From Streptomyces seoulensis (GTDB lineage Bacteria; Actinomycetota; Actinomycetes; Streptomycetales; Streptomycetaceae), in NCBI GenBank assembly GCA_013364255.1, contig CP054936.1, forward strand, positions 1,890,853 through 1,954,852: 64,000 nt of DNA. The letters run 5' to 3'. Shown here one piece after another: positions 1 to 8,351 of this stretch. Under the pieces are notes generated by a model. It was not told the DNA's origin and made no database searches. It saw only the letters and a list, made by a program, of their open reading frames with translations. The position numbers and the translations under genes are program-made. Position 1 is the stretch's first letter; the number at the start of each line of letters is the position of its first letter.

Positions 1-1456
1 GGGCGATGAGGAGGGCTCGGGCCGAGTCCCGCATCTCGGCTGTCGTGTGGCCGCTCCCCTTGATGTCCGGACCCGCCGCCAAGGCGTAGATCTTGCGCGC
101 CATCGCCTGGCGTTCGCCGTTCTCCACCTTCTTCCAGAACTTCAGGGCCTCCTTGAGCGCGTCCTCGCGGGAGGCGGGCGCCGCCGGGGTCGCGTCCTGC
201 GCCGCCCAGCGTTCGGGGTGGCGGGCCCCGTCGTAGCGTTTCATGCCCGCGCGGGTCGCCTTGTAGGCGGTGACGCCGAGGATGAGGCCGGCCGCGCCGG
301 CGGCGAGGCCCCAGCCGACCGGGTTGCTCGCCAGGCCGGCCCCGCCCGCCGTCGCGGCGACCGCGGTCACGACGCCGCCCGCGGCCTTGGTGGACTCGCC
401 CACGGCGGTGAACGCCTGCTTGCCCATCTTGTTGCGCTGCTTGGCGAGCGCGTACGTGAGCACCGTGTTCATCGAGTTCACGTCGTCGGCGCGCTGGAAG
501 TCCCGCGCCGCGTCGCGGGCGTCGCCCATCGCCGCCCAGGCCGCGTCGATGGCGTCGGACACGCGCTCCAGCCGGTCCTCGCCCTCATGGTCCCAGTGGG
601 CGTCCAGCGCGACGTACGCCTCGGCGGCGGCCCATTCGGCGTTCTCCCGTGCCTGGCTCAGCCGGGTCAGTGCGCCCTCGGCGGTGCGGTCCGGCTTCTC
701 CAGGCCCTTCAGGGCACGGTATTTGCGGGCCGTCAGGCCGAAGCGGCGGGCGGCCCGCCCGCCCTTGGCCGCGCCGACGACGCTGGAGCCGATGCCGCTC
801 GCCTCGGCCGCCGCCATGGCGTGTGCCGCCTTCTCGGCCTTGGTCAGCTCCTTGGCGATCCCGAGGGCGTAGTTTCCCGCGCTCGCGGCGCTGATGACCG
901 CCTCGCTCGACTTGGAGGTGTACTTCTTGTCCGCGCCGTGGAAGGCGGCCCCGCTCTTGTGCTTCTCGGCGTCCTTCCTGGCCTTGGCCGCTTCCATGCC
1001 GCCGAGTGCGGCGCCGACCGCCTCCGCTACGAGGCTCTCCGAGCCGGCGGCGCCGCCCGAGGCCGCGGCGGAGTGCTTGAGGCCGGCGTCGACCGTGGCG
1101 GAGGCGTGCTGGGAGAAGCCGGCGTTGGCGGGCACCTGGACGCCCTTGACGAAGGTGTCGATGAACTCGAAGTTCTTCTTCAGCCGGTCGAGGACCGCGG
1201 CGATCCGGTCACGGTAACCGCGCGATCCGGCGGACGCTCCGCCGTTGCCGGGCGCCTTCTCCTGCGCCGTGTTCCTGGCGCGCTGCACCATCGCGGTCGC
1301 CGCTCGGTTGCCGGCGCCGGCCTGGACGGCGAGGAGGGCGCGCTCGGCAAAGTCGCCGGGCAGGTGTCCCGTTCTGCTCGGAAGCGGGCGCTGCCGGTGC
1401 GGCGGCACAGCGGCCCCGGGCCGCTGTGCCGAGGTGCGGTGGACCGGGGTGCTCAT
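1..1456 (-). CDS. Partial protein of unknown function with eCIS-associated-type N-terminal motif
   Basis: Open on the minus strand from ATG at 1456 to the window edge (about 485 residues; the C-terminus lies outside). The upstream AGGAGAGG-like element supports the start. Residues 41-59 read LLAVQAGAGNRAATAMVQR, which resembles the short 'LQxxAGNRAVxxLVQR' segment common near the N-terminus of DUF4157-type proteins and other proteins encoded with Streptomyces extracellular contractile injection systems. The middle is Ala/Lys-rich and probably helical. Residues about 350-400 form a Gly/Ala-rich hydrophobic stretch followed by a basic segment, as in membrane-inserting or translocated proteins. 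No enzyme motif was recognised. It sits 91 nt downstream of the FGE gene on the same strand but looks functionally unrelated. The injection-system link is inferred from one motif only. Confidence 0.7.
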   Translation of the reverse strand, partial: MSTPVHRTSAQRPGAAVPPHRQRPLPSRTGHLPGDFAERALLAVQAGAGNRAATAMVQRARNTAQEKAPGNGGASAGSRGYRDRIAAVLDRLKKNFEFIDTFVKGVQVPANAGFSQHASATVDAGLKHSAAASGGAAGSESLVAEAVGAALGGMEAAKARKDAEKHKSGAAFHGADKKYTSKSSEAVISAASAGNYALGIAKELTKAEKAAHAMAAAEASGIGSSVVGAAKGGRAARRFGLTARKYRALKGLEKPDRTAEGALTRLSQARENAEWAAAEAYVALDAHWDHEGEDRLERVSDAIDAAWAAMGDARDAARDFQRADDVNSMNTVLTYALAKQRNKMGKQAFTAVGESTKAAGGVVTAVAATAGGAGLASNPVGWGLAAGAAGLILGVTAYKATRAGMKRYDGARHPERWAAQDATPAAPASREDALKEALKFWKKVENGERQAMARKIYALAAGPDIKGSGHTTAEMRDSARALLIA

Positions 1457-1547
1457 GGACGTACCTCTCCTGTACCGGGCTGGGCGGGAGGAGAGTAGCG
1501 AGGCAAAGCGAACGCGGGAGGAGCAGCGGGAGAATGTTGTCAGCCGG

Positions 1548-2519
1548 TCAGGCCGTCCCGGTCACGTCGTTGGCGCAGCGGAAGCCGAGGTTGGCGCACG
1601 AGGACTCCGGTGTGTTGGAGGAGCGTGCGGCCACCCGGTAGCGGTTGCAGTAGGAGTCGTGGCACAGGTAGGAGCCGCCCCGCAGGACGCGCGCGGTTCC
1701 GGACTCCGGGCCGCGTGGGTCGGCGGAGGGGGACTCGGCGTAGTAGGTGGGCGAGAACCAGTCGGAGCACCATTCCCACACGTTCCCGGCGGTGTTCCAC
1801 AGTCCGAAGCCGTTGGGGCGATAGGACTTGACCGGGGCGGTGGTCAGGTAGCCGTCCTCCTCGGTGTTGGCGTGGGGGAAGCGTCCCTGCCAGATGTTGC
1901 AGCGCCACCGGCCCCCGGGGGTGAGTTCGTCGCCCCAGGGGTAGCGGCGCCCCGCCGGGCCGCCGCGTGCGGCGTACTCCCACTCGGCCTCGGTGGGCAG
2001 GCGCTTGCCGGCCCATCGCGCGTAGGCGGTCGCGTCGTTCCAGGAGATGTGGACGACCGGGTGGTTCTGCCGGCCGGTGACGTCGGAGCGCGCGCCCTCG
2101 GGGCGGCGCCAGTGGGCGCCGCGGACGTTGATCCACCACGGGACGCCGGCGGCGTCGCCCAGGATGTCGGAGGAGGGCGCGGCGACCACGAGGTGGAAGA
2201 CCGCCGAGCTGCCGTAGCGTTCGGCGTCGGTCACATGGCCCGTGGCTTTGACGAAGGTGGCGAACTGGGCGTTGGTGACGGCCGTTTCGTCGATGTGGAA
2301 CGGCCGGAGGCGTACCGCGTGGACGGGTCCCTCGCCGTCGGCCGGGTAGCCCTCGCCGAAGGCGTCGCCCATGGAGAACTCGCCTCCCGGCACCCGGACC
2401 TGGCCGCGGGTCGAGCGCGGACGGGCGGCCGTGCCGCCCGTCCGCGTCGCCGGCGGGGTGGCCGTGGCGGCCGGCGCGTCGGTCGGCGGAGCGCAGCAGG
2501 CGCGTCGCTCGGCGGTCAT
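1548..2519 (-). CDS. Formylglycine-generating enzyme (sulfatase-activating, SUMF1 family), copy 1
   Basis: 323 aa. Converts the active-site cysteine of Cys-type sulfatases (CxPxR) to C-alpha-formylglycine using O2 and copper. The body is very like the S. coelicolor FGE: PGGEFSMGDAFGEGYPADGE near residue 45, LPTEAEWEYAARGG in the middle, GNVWEWCSDWF, and the catalytic copper-binding pair Cys286/Cys291 in GGSYLCHDSYCNRYRVAAR. The N-terminus adds a low-complexity tail carrying a Cys-Cys pair (residues 8-9). The ATG at 2519 overlaps the stop of the upstream sulfatase by 4 nt, so the two are translationally coupled and the sulfatase is the obvious client. It can probably also activate the other sulfatases in the window. 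Last gene of the ROK-transporter-sulfatase operon. Confidence 0.95.
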   Translation of the reverse strand: MTAERRACCAPPTDAPAATATPPATRTGGTAARPRSTRGQVRVPGGEFSMGDAFGEGYPADGEGPVHAVRLRPFHIDETAVTNAQFATFVKATGHVTDAERYGSSAVFHLVVAAPSSDILGDAAGVPWWINVRGAHWRRPEGARSDVTGRQNHPVVHISWNDATAYARWAGKRLPTEAEWEYAARGGPAGRRYPWGDELTPGGRWRCNIWQGRFPHANTEEDGYLTTAPVKSYRPNGFGLWNTAGNVWEWCSDWFSPTYYAESPSADPRGPESGTARVLRGGSYLCHDSYCNRYRVAARSSNTPESSCANLGFRCANDVTGTA

Positions 2520-4084
2520 GAGCCGAGGTCGCCGGGGGCCGGTGCGGGTTCCGGCGTGGCCGGCCGGTAGGTGGACTCGTCCAGGCCGCTCAGGGTCGGA
2601 TCGTGGCCCACCTCGCCCACGTCGTACATCGACGTCATCCAGTGGTAGAAGTTGTCGCCGCGGTCCCGGAGCACGTCGTAGAGGCGGCGCAGCATGCGTG
2701 TGCGGACGTCGGCCTGTTCCGGGTGGTCGTAGACGTTCTGTAGTTCGTCCGGGTCGGTGTGCAGGTCGTAGAGCTCGTTGACCGAGTCGGGGTTGACGAC
2801 GAGTTTGTACCGGTCCTCGCGCAGCATGCGCTGGGGGTAGGGGAAGTGGTGGCCGTGGAACTCGCAGACGATGTCGTCGTCCCACTCGACGGCGTCCTCG
2901 TGGACGAGGGGCAGCAGGCTGCGTGAGTCGACCGCCGGTTTCGGGTCGATCCCCGCCAGTTCGAGGATGGTCGCGGTGCAGTCCAGCAGGCTGACGAACT
3001 CGGAGCGTACGACGCCGCCCGGCGCGCCCGGGACGCGCAGCAGGCCGGGTGTGCGGTAGATGTCCTCGTACATCGCCGGCCCCTTGTCGTGCAGCCGGTG
3101 CGAGCCGGTGAACTCGCCGTGGTCGCAGGTGAAGAAGACGGCGGTGTCGTCCACCAGGCCGAGGCGTCGCATGGCGTCCATGACACGGCCGATCTGCATG
3201 TCGATCAACGCCACGTAGCCCCAGTAGACCGCGATGAGTTTGCGGGTGGTCTCGATCGGCATCGTGTCGAAGGTCCAGTGCGCGCTGTAGTTGCGCTGGA
3301 CCGGTGGTTTGCCGTGGAAGGTCTCGGCGATGGAGCGGGGCAGTTCCACGTCCGCGGGGTCGACGAGGTCGTAGTACGCGTCGGGGAGGATGTAGGGCAG
3401 GTGGGGGCCGAAGAAGTGCAGGGCGAGGAAGAAGGGTTGTCCTTGCTCGCGGGAGTCGGTGGCGTACTGTTCGAGCTTTTGTATGGCGCGGGTGGCCAGG
3501 TAGTGCTCGAAGGTGGCTTCGACCGGCTGGTGCAGCCGGGCGGCGAGCAGGTTGCCGGGGCCGCCGTTGGGCAGTGTGCCGCGGACGCGGTCGCTGATCC
3601 GGTAGGGCGGCAGGCCGTGTTCGTCCAGGTAGGCCAGGTAGTCGGGGTGGTCCACCGGGTTGTGCCAGCCCGCGAGGTCGGGGCCGTCGAAGCCGTGGTC
3701 GGCAGCCGTGCGGAGGTGGCCGGCGTGCCACTTGCCGATGAGTCCGCAGTTGTAGCCGTGTTCCCGCAGGGCCCGGGAGAAGGTGAACTGCTCCTCGGGC
3801 AGGTCTTCGAGGTAGCCGACGTTGCGTTCGTGGTTGGCGAGCACCTTGTGCCGGAAGGGCGCCTGGCCGGTCAGCAGGCTGGCCCGGGCGGGGGTGCAGA
3901 TGGCGGTGGGGGTGTACCAGCGGTCGAAACGGGTTCCGGTGGCGGCGAGTTCGTCGAGGACGGGGGTGTGTCCCGCGGGGTTGCCGTAGGCGCCGAGGGT
4001 GTCCGCCCGGTGCTGGTCGGTCATGAGGAAGAGGATGTTCTTGCGGGACGTGGGGGAGGCCGCGTCCGAGGGGGACGGGGTCAC
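2516..4084 (-). CDS. Cys-type sulfatase 1
   Basis: 522 aa, type I sulfatase of the alkaline phosphatase superfamily. Cys63 in ICTPARASLLTG is the residue converted to formylglycine. Metal ligands are visible in LFLMTDQHRADTLG (residues 18-31) and FTCDHGEFTGSHRLHDKG. No signal peptide, so it should act in the cytosol on sulfate esters brought in by the adjacent importer. The GTG start at 4084 overlaps the stop of the binding-protein gene (GTGA), and its own stop overlaps the FGE start. The GNPAGHTPVLDELAATG segment and overall length fit the choline-sulfatase/aryl-sulfatase-like group, but the substrate cannot be read from the sequence. Arylsulfate, alkylsulfate or a sulfated sugar are all possible. 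Confidence 0.95.
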   Translation of the reverse strand: MTPSPSDAASPTSRKNILFLMTDQHRADTLGAYGNPAGHTPVLDELAATGTRFDRWYTPTAICTPARASLLTGQAPFRHKVLANHERNVGYLEDLPEEQFTFSRALREHGYNCGLIGKWHAGHLRTAADHGFDGPDLAGWHNPVDHPDYLAYLDEHGLPPYRISDRVRGTLPNGGPGNLLAARLHQPVEATFEHYLATRAIQKLEQYATDSREQGQPFFLALHFFGPHLPYILPDAYYDLVDPADVELPRSIAETFHGKPPVQRNYSAHWTFDTMPIETTRKLIAVYWGYVALIDMQIGRVMDAMRRLGLVDDTAVFFTCDHGEFTGSHRLHDKGPAMYEDIYRTPGLLRVPGAPGGVVRSEFVSLLDCTATILELAGIDPKPAVDSRSLLPLVHEDAVEWDDDIVCEFHGHHFPYPQRMLREDRYKLVVNPDSVNELYDLHTDPDELQNVYDHPEQADVRTRMLRRLYDVLRDRGDNFYHWMTSMYDVGEVGHDPTLSGLDESTYRPATPEPAPAPGDLGS

Positions 4085-5082
4085 TGGGCCGCTCCCGTGA
4101 AGAGGTCGCCGGTGTAGTAGGTCTTCGGGTCGGCGGGCTTCTTGAGTTTGCCGGCCGCGACGAAGTAGTCGTTCATGCCCGTCAGCCACTTGTCGACGGT
4201 GCCGTCCTTGGTCAGCGCGTCGAGTTCGTCGACGCCGAGCAGCTTGTTGTTGGCGGCGTCCGCCTTGACCTGTGCGACCGGGACGTGGAGTTTGTCGGCG
4301 GTGAGGGCGATGGCCTCGTCGGTGTGCCGGGACCGGAAGTCGATCGCGTCGCGCAGGACGGCGAGGACCTTCTTGACCTTCTCCGGGTGGTCGGCCACCA
4401 GCTTGTTGCCGGCCACGAAGGCGGTCGGGAAGGAGACGCTGTCGTCGAAGTCGCTGTTCTTGGCGAGTTCGACCAGGTCGGGGACCTGCTTCTTGATGGT
4501 GGCGGCCGCGGGGTACCAGAAGCCGGCCGCGTCGACCCTCTTGGAGGAGAAGGCGGAGACGATGGTGGACGGGTCCATGGGGACGATTTTGACGTCGCTC
4601 TTGGTCATGCCCGCCTTCTTCAGGGCGAGGGTGAGGATCATGTCGCCCGAGGTGCCTTCGGGGACGGCCACGGTCTTGCCCTTGAGCTGTCGCATCGAGG
4701 TGATGCCGGGCTGGGCGATGACGCGGTCGGAGTCGCCGAGGGTGTTGATGGCGACGACCTTGGCCTGGCCCGAGGCGGGCAGCCACATGGCGCCCGGGCC
4801 GATGTAGCCGAAGTCGAGGTTGTCCGTGCCGAGGGCCTGGATCTGGAGCGGGCCGTTGGTGAAAACCCTGCTCTGCGCCGTCAGTCCGTGCTTCTTCCAC
4901 AGGCCCTTGGCGTCGGCGATGGCGATCAGGCTGGCGCCGTTGAAGTCGCCGATGTAGCCGAAGCGCACCTTGTCGCCCGAGGCGCCGGAGGACGAGCCGC
5001 CGCCGCATCCGGTCAGCAGTGCCGCCGCGGTGAGTCCGGCGAGGACGAGACAGAGCTGTCTCCTGGTGCGGGTGGCGTTCAT
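4081..5082 (-). CDS. SsuA/TauA-like substrate-binding lipoprotein
   Basis: 333 aa. The N-terminus has a basic start, a hydrophobic core and the lipobox LLTGC, followed by a Gly/Ser linker, so this is a lipoprotein anchored outside the membrane. The mature part (VRFGYIGDFNGASLIAIADA, then KGLWKKHGL) follows the NMT1/SsuA-like binding-protein pattern for sulfonates, taurine, nitrate or similar small anions. The adjacent sulfatase suggests the ligand is a sulfate ester or sulfonate. The start at 5082 has an AGAAGGGA-type ribosome site. The gene lies 20 nt after the ATPase gene in the same operon. Confidence 0.92.
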   Translation of the reverse strand: MNATRTRRQLCLVLAGLTAAALLTGCGGGSSSGASGDKVRFGYIGDFNGASLIAIADAKGLWKKHGLTAQSRVFTNGPLQIQALGTDNLDFGYIGPGAMWLPASGQAKVVAINTLGDSDRVIAQPGITSMRQLKGKTVAVPEGTSGDMILTLALKKAGMTKSDVKIVPMDPSTIVSAFSSKRVDAAGFWYPAAATIKKQVPDLVELAKNSDFDDSVSFPTAFVAGNKLVADHPEKVKKVLAVLRDAIDFRSRHTDEAIALTADKLHVPVAQVKADAANNKLLGVDELDALTKDGTVDKWLTGMNDYFVAAGKLKKPADPKTYYTGDLFTGAAQ

Positions 5083-5102
5083 GGTGGTGGGGTCCCTTCT
5101 GG

Positions 5103-5915
5103 TCACGGCGTCGGGGTGTGAGCGGCGGAAGGGACGGCGGTGCGGACTTCCTGGTGGTAGACGGAGTGCCATACGCGGTTGCGCAGGGCGGCGAATTCGG
5201 GGCTGAGGCGGAACTCCTCGGTGCGCTCGACGGCGGGGTCCACGTCGATCACGTCGTAGACGCGGCCGGGGCGTGCGGCCATGACGATCACCCGGTTGGC
5301 CAGGAACACCGCCTCGTCGACGTCGTGGGTGATGAACAGCACCGTGCGCTTGTCCTGGCTCCAGGTGTGCAGCAGCTGTTCCTGGAGCTTGACCCGGGTG
5401 AGCGCGTCGAGGGCGCCGAACGGTTCGTCCATCAGCAGGATGGAGGGGTTGACGGCGTAGGCGCGGGCGATGGCGCAGCGCTGGCGCATGCCGCCGGACA
5501 GCGTCTTGGGGAGCGCGTCGGCGAACCGTTCGAGTCCGACCAGCTCGATGAAGTGCTCGGCCCTGGCCCGGCGTTCCTTCTTGGGCACGCCGGTGGTGCG
5601 CAGGCCGAACTCGACGTTCTGACGTACCGTCAGCCAGGGGAAGAGGGCGTACTGCTGGAAGATCACTCCTCGCTCGGGGCCCGGGCCGTCCACCGGGGCG
5701 CCGTCCACCAGGGCGCGGCCCGCGGTGGGGGTCTCCAGTCCGGCGAGGATGTTCATGAGGGTGCTCTTGCCGCAGCCCGAGGGGCCGACGACGGTGACGA
5801 ACTCGTGGTCCGCGATGTCGAGCGAGACGTCGTCCAGGGCGGTGAAGGTCTCGCGGCCCAGGGCGAAGGTCTTGGTGACGTTCTGGACGGATATCTTGGC
5901 CGGCTTGCTGGTCAT
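5103..5915 (-). CDS. SsuB/TauB-like ABC importer ATPase
   Basis: 270 aa nucleotide-binding subunit of the anion importer. Walker [12 protein letters not shown]-loop FQQYALFPW, signature LSGGMRQR and Walker [13 protein letters not shown] are all intact, followed by the H-loop FITHDVDEA. The sequence matches the nitrate/sulfonate/taurine class. The ATG at 5915 overlaps the permease stop (ATGA). Partners are the permease upstream and the lipoprotein downstream. An upstream in-frame ATG exists but would overlap the permease gene further; the coupled start was preferred. Confidence 0.95.
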   Translation of the reverse strand: MTSKPAKISVQNVTKTFALGRETFTALDDVSLDIADHEFVTVVGPSGCGKSTLMNILAGLETPTAGRALVDGAPVDGPGPERGVIFQQYALFPWLTVRQNVEFGLRTTGVPKKERRARAEHFIELVGLERFADALPKTLSGGMRQRCAIARAYAVNPSILLMDEPFGALDALTRVKLQEQLLHTWSQDKRTVLFITHDVDEAVFLANRVIVMAARPGRVYDVIDVDPAVERTEEFRLSPEFAALRNRVWHSVYHQEVRTAVPSAAHTPTP

Positions 5916-6781
5916 CGGCGTTCCTGCCATCCGGTGAGCTTGTGTTCCGCGAGCAGGAGGACGCGGTCCATGAGCAGACCGAGGATCCCGATCGAGATGA
6001 GTCCGACGAAGATGGTCGGGAGGTCGTAGTAGAGCTGGGCGTTCTGCATGCGGTAGCCGAGTCCCTGCTGGGCGGCGATGAGTTCGGCGGCGACCAGGGT
6101 GGCCCAGGCCGAGCCGAGGCCGACCCGCATGCCGACGAGGATGAACGGGGTGGAGGCGGGCACCACCACACGGGCGAAGATGACGAGATCGCCGGCGCCC
6201 AGGACCCGGGCGGCGTTGATCATGGTGCGGTCGACGTTCACCACGCCCTGGAAGGTGGAGATCACGCACGCCAGGAACGCGGCGAGGAAGATGACGAATA
6301 TCTTCGGCGTCTCGTCGATGCCCATGACCACCACGGCCAGCGGGATGATCGCCAGCGGCGGGATGGTGCGGAAGAACTGGATCCAGGGTTCGATGAGGCC
6401 GCGCAGGACCGTGTACCAGCCCATCAGGAAGCCGACCGGGACGGCGACGGCGGTGCCGAGGGCGAAGCCGATGAGCACCCGGGTGAGGCTCGCGACTACG
6501 TCTCCTTCGAGCGTTCCGTCGCCGATCAGCGTCCCGGCCCGTGCGACGACCTCGGGCGGCGTCGGCAGTTTGAAGCCCGACGCGGCCAGGACCCACCACA
6601 GTCCGATGCCCAGCGCGATGGACACCGCGTTGAGGAGAAGGGGCAGGCGGCTTCGTCCGGACCGCCGGCGCCGCGGCGAGCTCTCGTCGCCGGTCCCGGC
6701 GGCCGGGCCGTCCGAGGCCTGGTGCGCCTTGCGCGGTACCGGGTCCTGCGGTTCGGTGTCCTGCTTGTCAAGGACGGACAT
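5912..6781 (-). CDS. SsuC/TauC-like ABC importer permease
   Basis: 289 aa. A charged cytoplasmic N-terminus (about 45 residues) is followed by about six membrane segments and the BPD_transp_1 EAA-type loop [20 protein letters not shown] that contacts the ATPase. The segment [20 protein letters not shown] is typical of the sulfonate/taurine/nitrate permeases. Its start lies inside the last codons of the ROK gene (14-nt overlap), so the repressor and importer share one transcript. Confidence 0.93.
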   Translation of the reverse strand: MSVLDKQDTEPQDPVPRKAHQASDGPAAGTGDESSPRRRRSGRSRLPLLLNAVSIALGIGLWWVLAASGFKLPTPPEVVARAGTLIGDGTLEGDVVASLTRVLIGFALGTAVAVPVGFLMGWYTVLRGLIEPWIQFFRTIPPLAIIPLAVVVMGIDETPKIFVIFLAAFLACVISTFQGVVNVDRTMINAARVLGAGDLVIFARVVVPASTPFILVGMRVGLGSAWATLVAAELIAAQQGLGYRMQNAQLYYDLPTIFVGLISIGILGLLMDRVLLLAEHKLTGWQERR

Positions 6782-8033
6782 GGGCGGCTCTTTCTGTGGT
6801 GGCGTCGGGTGCGTCCGAGCGGCCCTTCACCTCGGCGGTTTCGGGGTAGCGCGCCAAGAGCGGGGAGTTGTGGAAGACGGCGGCCAGGGCGCCCAGGGCG
6901 CCGTCCTCGTCCGAGAGCCGCGCCGCCTCCACGGCGGGGCCGGCCGAGGCGGTCGGGAAGATCTCCGCGGCGAGCGTGGCGGCGGCCTGCTCCACGAGGA
7001 CGGGGGCCAGCCGGGTGATCTCACCGCCGATGACGACCTTGGCCGGATTCAGGATCATGGTCGCCGAACCGATGACGCGCCCCAGGGTCGCCGCGGCCTC
7101 CCGGAGCACCCGGTCGGCGACGGGATGCGAACGGGCCACGGCGGCGGCCAGGTCGTCGAGGTTCTCCAGGCGCAGGCCGAACTCCCAGCAGGCGGCGAGG
7201 ATTCCGGGGACCGAGGCGACGGTCTCCAGACAGCCCCGCTTGCCGCACCGGCACGGGCGGCCCGCCGGGGCGACGGTCACGTGTCCGAGTTCCCCGGCCA
7301 GTCCGCCCGAGCCGGTGACCAGCTGGCCGCCGACGACGAGGCCGCCGCCGACGCCGTCCGAGAGCCGCACGTACACCAGGTCCGACACGCTGTCGGCGCC
7401 GGTGATGGCCTCGGCGAGCGCGGCCAGGCGGGTGTTGTTGTCCACGATCACCGGTGCGCCGAAGCGTTCCGCGAACGCCACGTCGACGCCTTCCGGGGCC
7501 GGGTGCAGCACCGTCGCGCCGCGGCTGTCGCGAGGCCATGCCGCTCCGTCCGGCGCGGGGTAGGGCCCCGGTACGCCGATGCCGACGCCCTGGAGCGCGC
7601 CGTAGTGGACCCCGGCGCCGGAGCCCAGCCGTTCGATGAGCTCCAGGGCCAGTCCGGTCCGCGTCTGCCAGGACGCGGTGTCGTCGTAGCGCACCGCGCC
7701 GGAGACGAGGATCTTGTGCGATGCGTCGGCGACGGCGACGTGGACCCTGCGGTGCCCGAAGTCGACGCCCATGAACTGCGCCGACGACGGGTCCAGCGCC
7801 AGCCGTTCGGCCGGCCGGCCGCTGCCCTCGCGCAGGGAGGCGTCGGTGTCCACGACGACGATGGCGCCTCGTTGCAGGAGGTTGCCGGTGATCTCGGAGA
7901 GCGTCGTGCGGGACAGGCCGACGATGCGGGCGATCTCGCCGCGGCTCATGGCGCCGTTCTCCTGCAACGCACGCAGCACGCGGTCCTCATGGGTCCGCCT
8001 GACCAGTGCGTGCACTCCCGTGGGCTTCTGCAT
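6768..8033 (-). CDS. ROK-family transcriptional repressor 1
   Basis: About 421 aa. The N-terminal MarR-like winged helix ([20 protein letters not shown]) is followed by a sugar-kinase-like ROK domain with [15 protein letters not shown] and the zinc-binding motif [13 protein letters not shown] regulators usually sense sugars or sugar derivatives. ATG at 8033 is preferred over the in-frame TTG at 8042 because a TTGACG-N18-TACCTT promoter ends exactly 7 nt before it, predicting a leaderless mRNA. An inverted repeat at 8061-8084 overlaps the -35 element, which suggests autorepression. It is the first gene of the importer-sulfatase-FGE operon and is divergent from the GH43-like gene, which it may also control. 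Confidence 0.9.
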   Translation of the reverse strand: MQKPTGVHALVRRTHEDRVLRALQENGAMSRGEIARIVGLSRTTLSEITGNLLQRGAIVVVDTDASLREGSGRPAERLALDPSSAQFMGVDFGHRRVHVAVADASHKILVSGAVRYDDTASWQTRTGLALELIERLGSGAGVHYGALQGVGIGVPGPYPAPDGAAWPRDSRGATVLHPAPEGVDVAFAERFGAPVIVDNNTRLAALAEAITGADSVSDLVYVRLSDGVGGGLVVGGQLVTGSGGLAGELGHVTVAPAGRPCRCGKRGCLETVASVPGILAACWEFGLRLENLDDLAAAVARSHPVADRVLREAAATLGRVIGSATMILNPAKVVIGGEITRLAPVLVEQAAATLAAEIFPTASAGPAVEAARLSDEDGALGALAAVFHNSPLLARYPETAEVKGRSDAPDATTERAAHVRP

Positions 8034-8040
8034 GTCGGTC

Positions 8041-8070
8041 AAGGTAGGGACGGCCGCGCTTTTCCGTCAA
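8041..8070 (-). promoter_or_regulatory. Promoter of ROK-importer-sulfatase operon
   Basis: On the minus strand: -35 TTGACG (8070-8065), 18-bp spacer, -10 TACCTT (8046-8041), then GACCGAC and the ATG at 8033. The spacing puts the transcription start at or next to the start codon, so the message is probably leaderless. Confidence 0.55.
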
Positions 8071-8084
8071 CACTCCGACGGAAA
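8061..8084. promoter_or_regulatory. Inverted repeat, probable ROK operator
   Basis: TTTCCGTC (8061-8068), 8-nt spacer, GACGGAAA (8077-8084): perfect 8-bp arms. One arm covers the -35 hexamer of the ROK operon promoter, a position suited to autorepression. Its identity as the ROK site is inferred from position. Confidence 0.5.
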
Positions 8085-8242
8085 GAAGTGACCTGACTGT
8101 GCGTTCGGTGCGTGACGCCGACTGCGTTACTCGATCGTGACATTGTGGTCCGGACGAGGCGTTGAGCCTTGTGAACTGCGTATACCTGACCGAGCGCGCC
8201 GAGTTGGCGGTGGCAACGCCTCCGGATTATTCGTCCGGGCTG

Positions 8243-8272
8243 TTGACCTAATTGAAGTGTCCTTCCCATGCT
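8243..8272 (+). promoter_or_regulatory. Possible promoter of the GH43-like gene
   Basis: TTGACC (8243-8248), 18-bp spacer and CATGCT (8267-8272) lie about 80 nt before the GH43-like start. The 8034-8351 divergent gap holds this element, the ROK promoter and the inverted repeat; nothing else was recognised in it. Confidence 0.35.
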
Positions 8273-8351
8273 GTGCGCCATGCCGAACCAAGGACGGTCC
8301 TCCGGCCCGGTGCGGACACCCGGCATCCGGACGACGAAAGGGACCTGAGCG

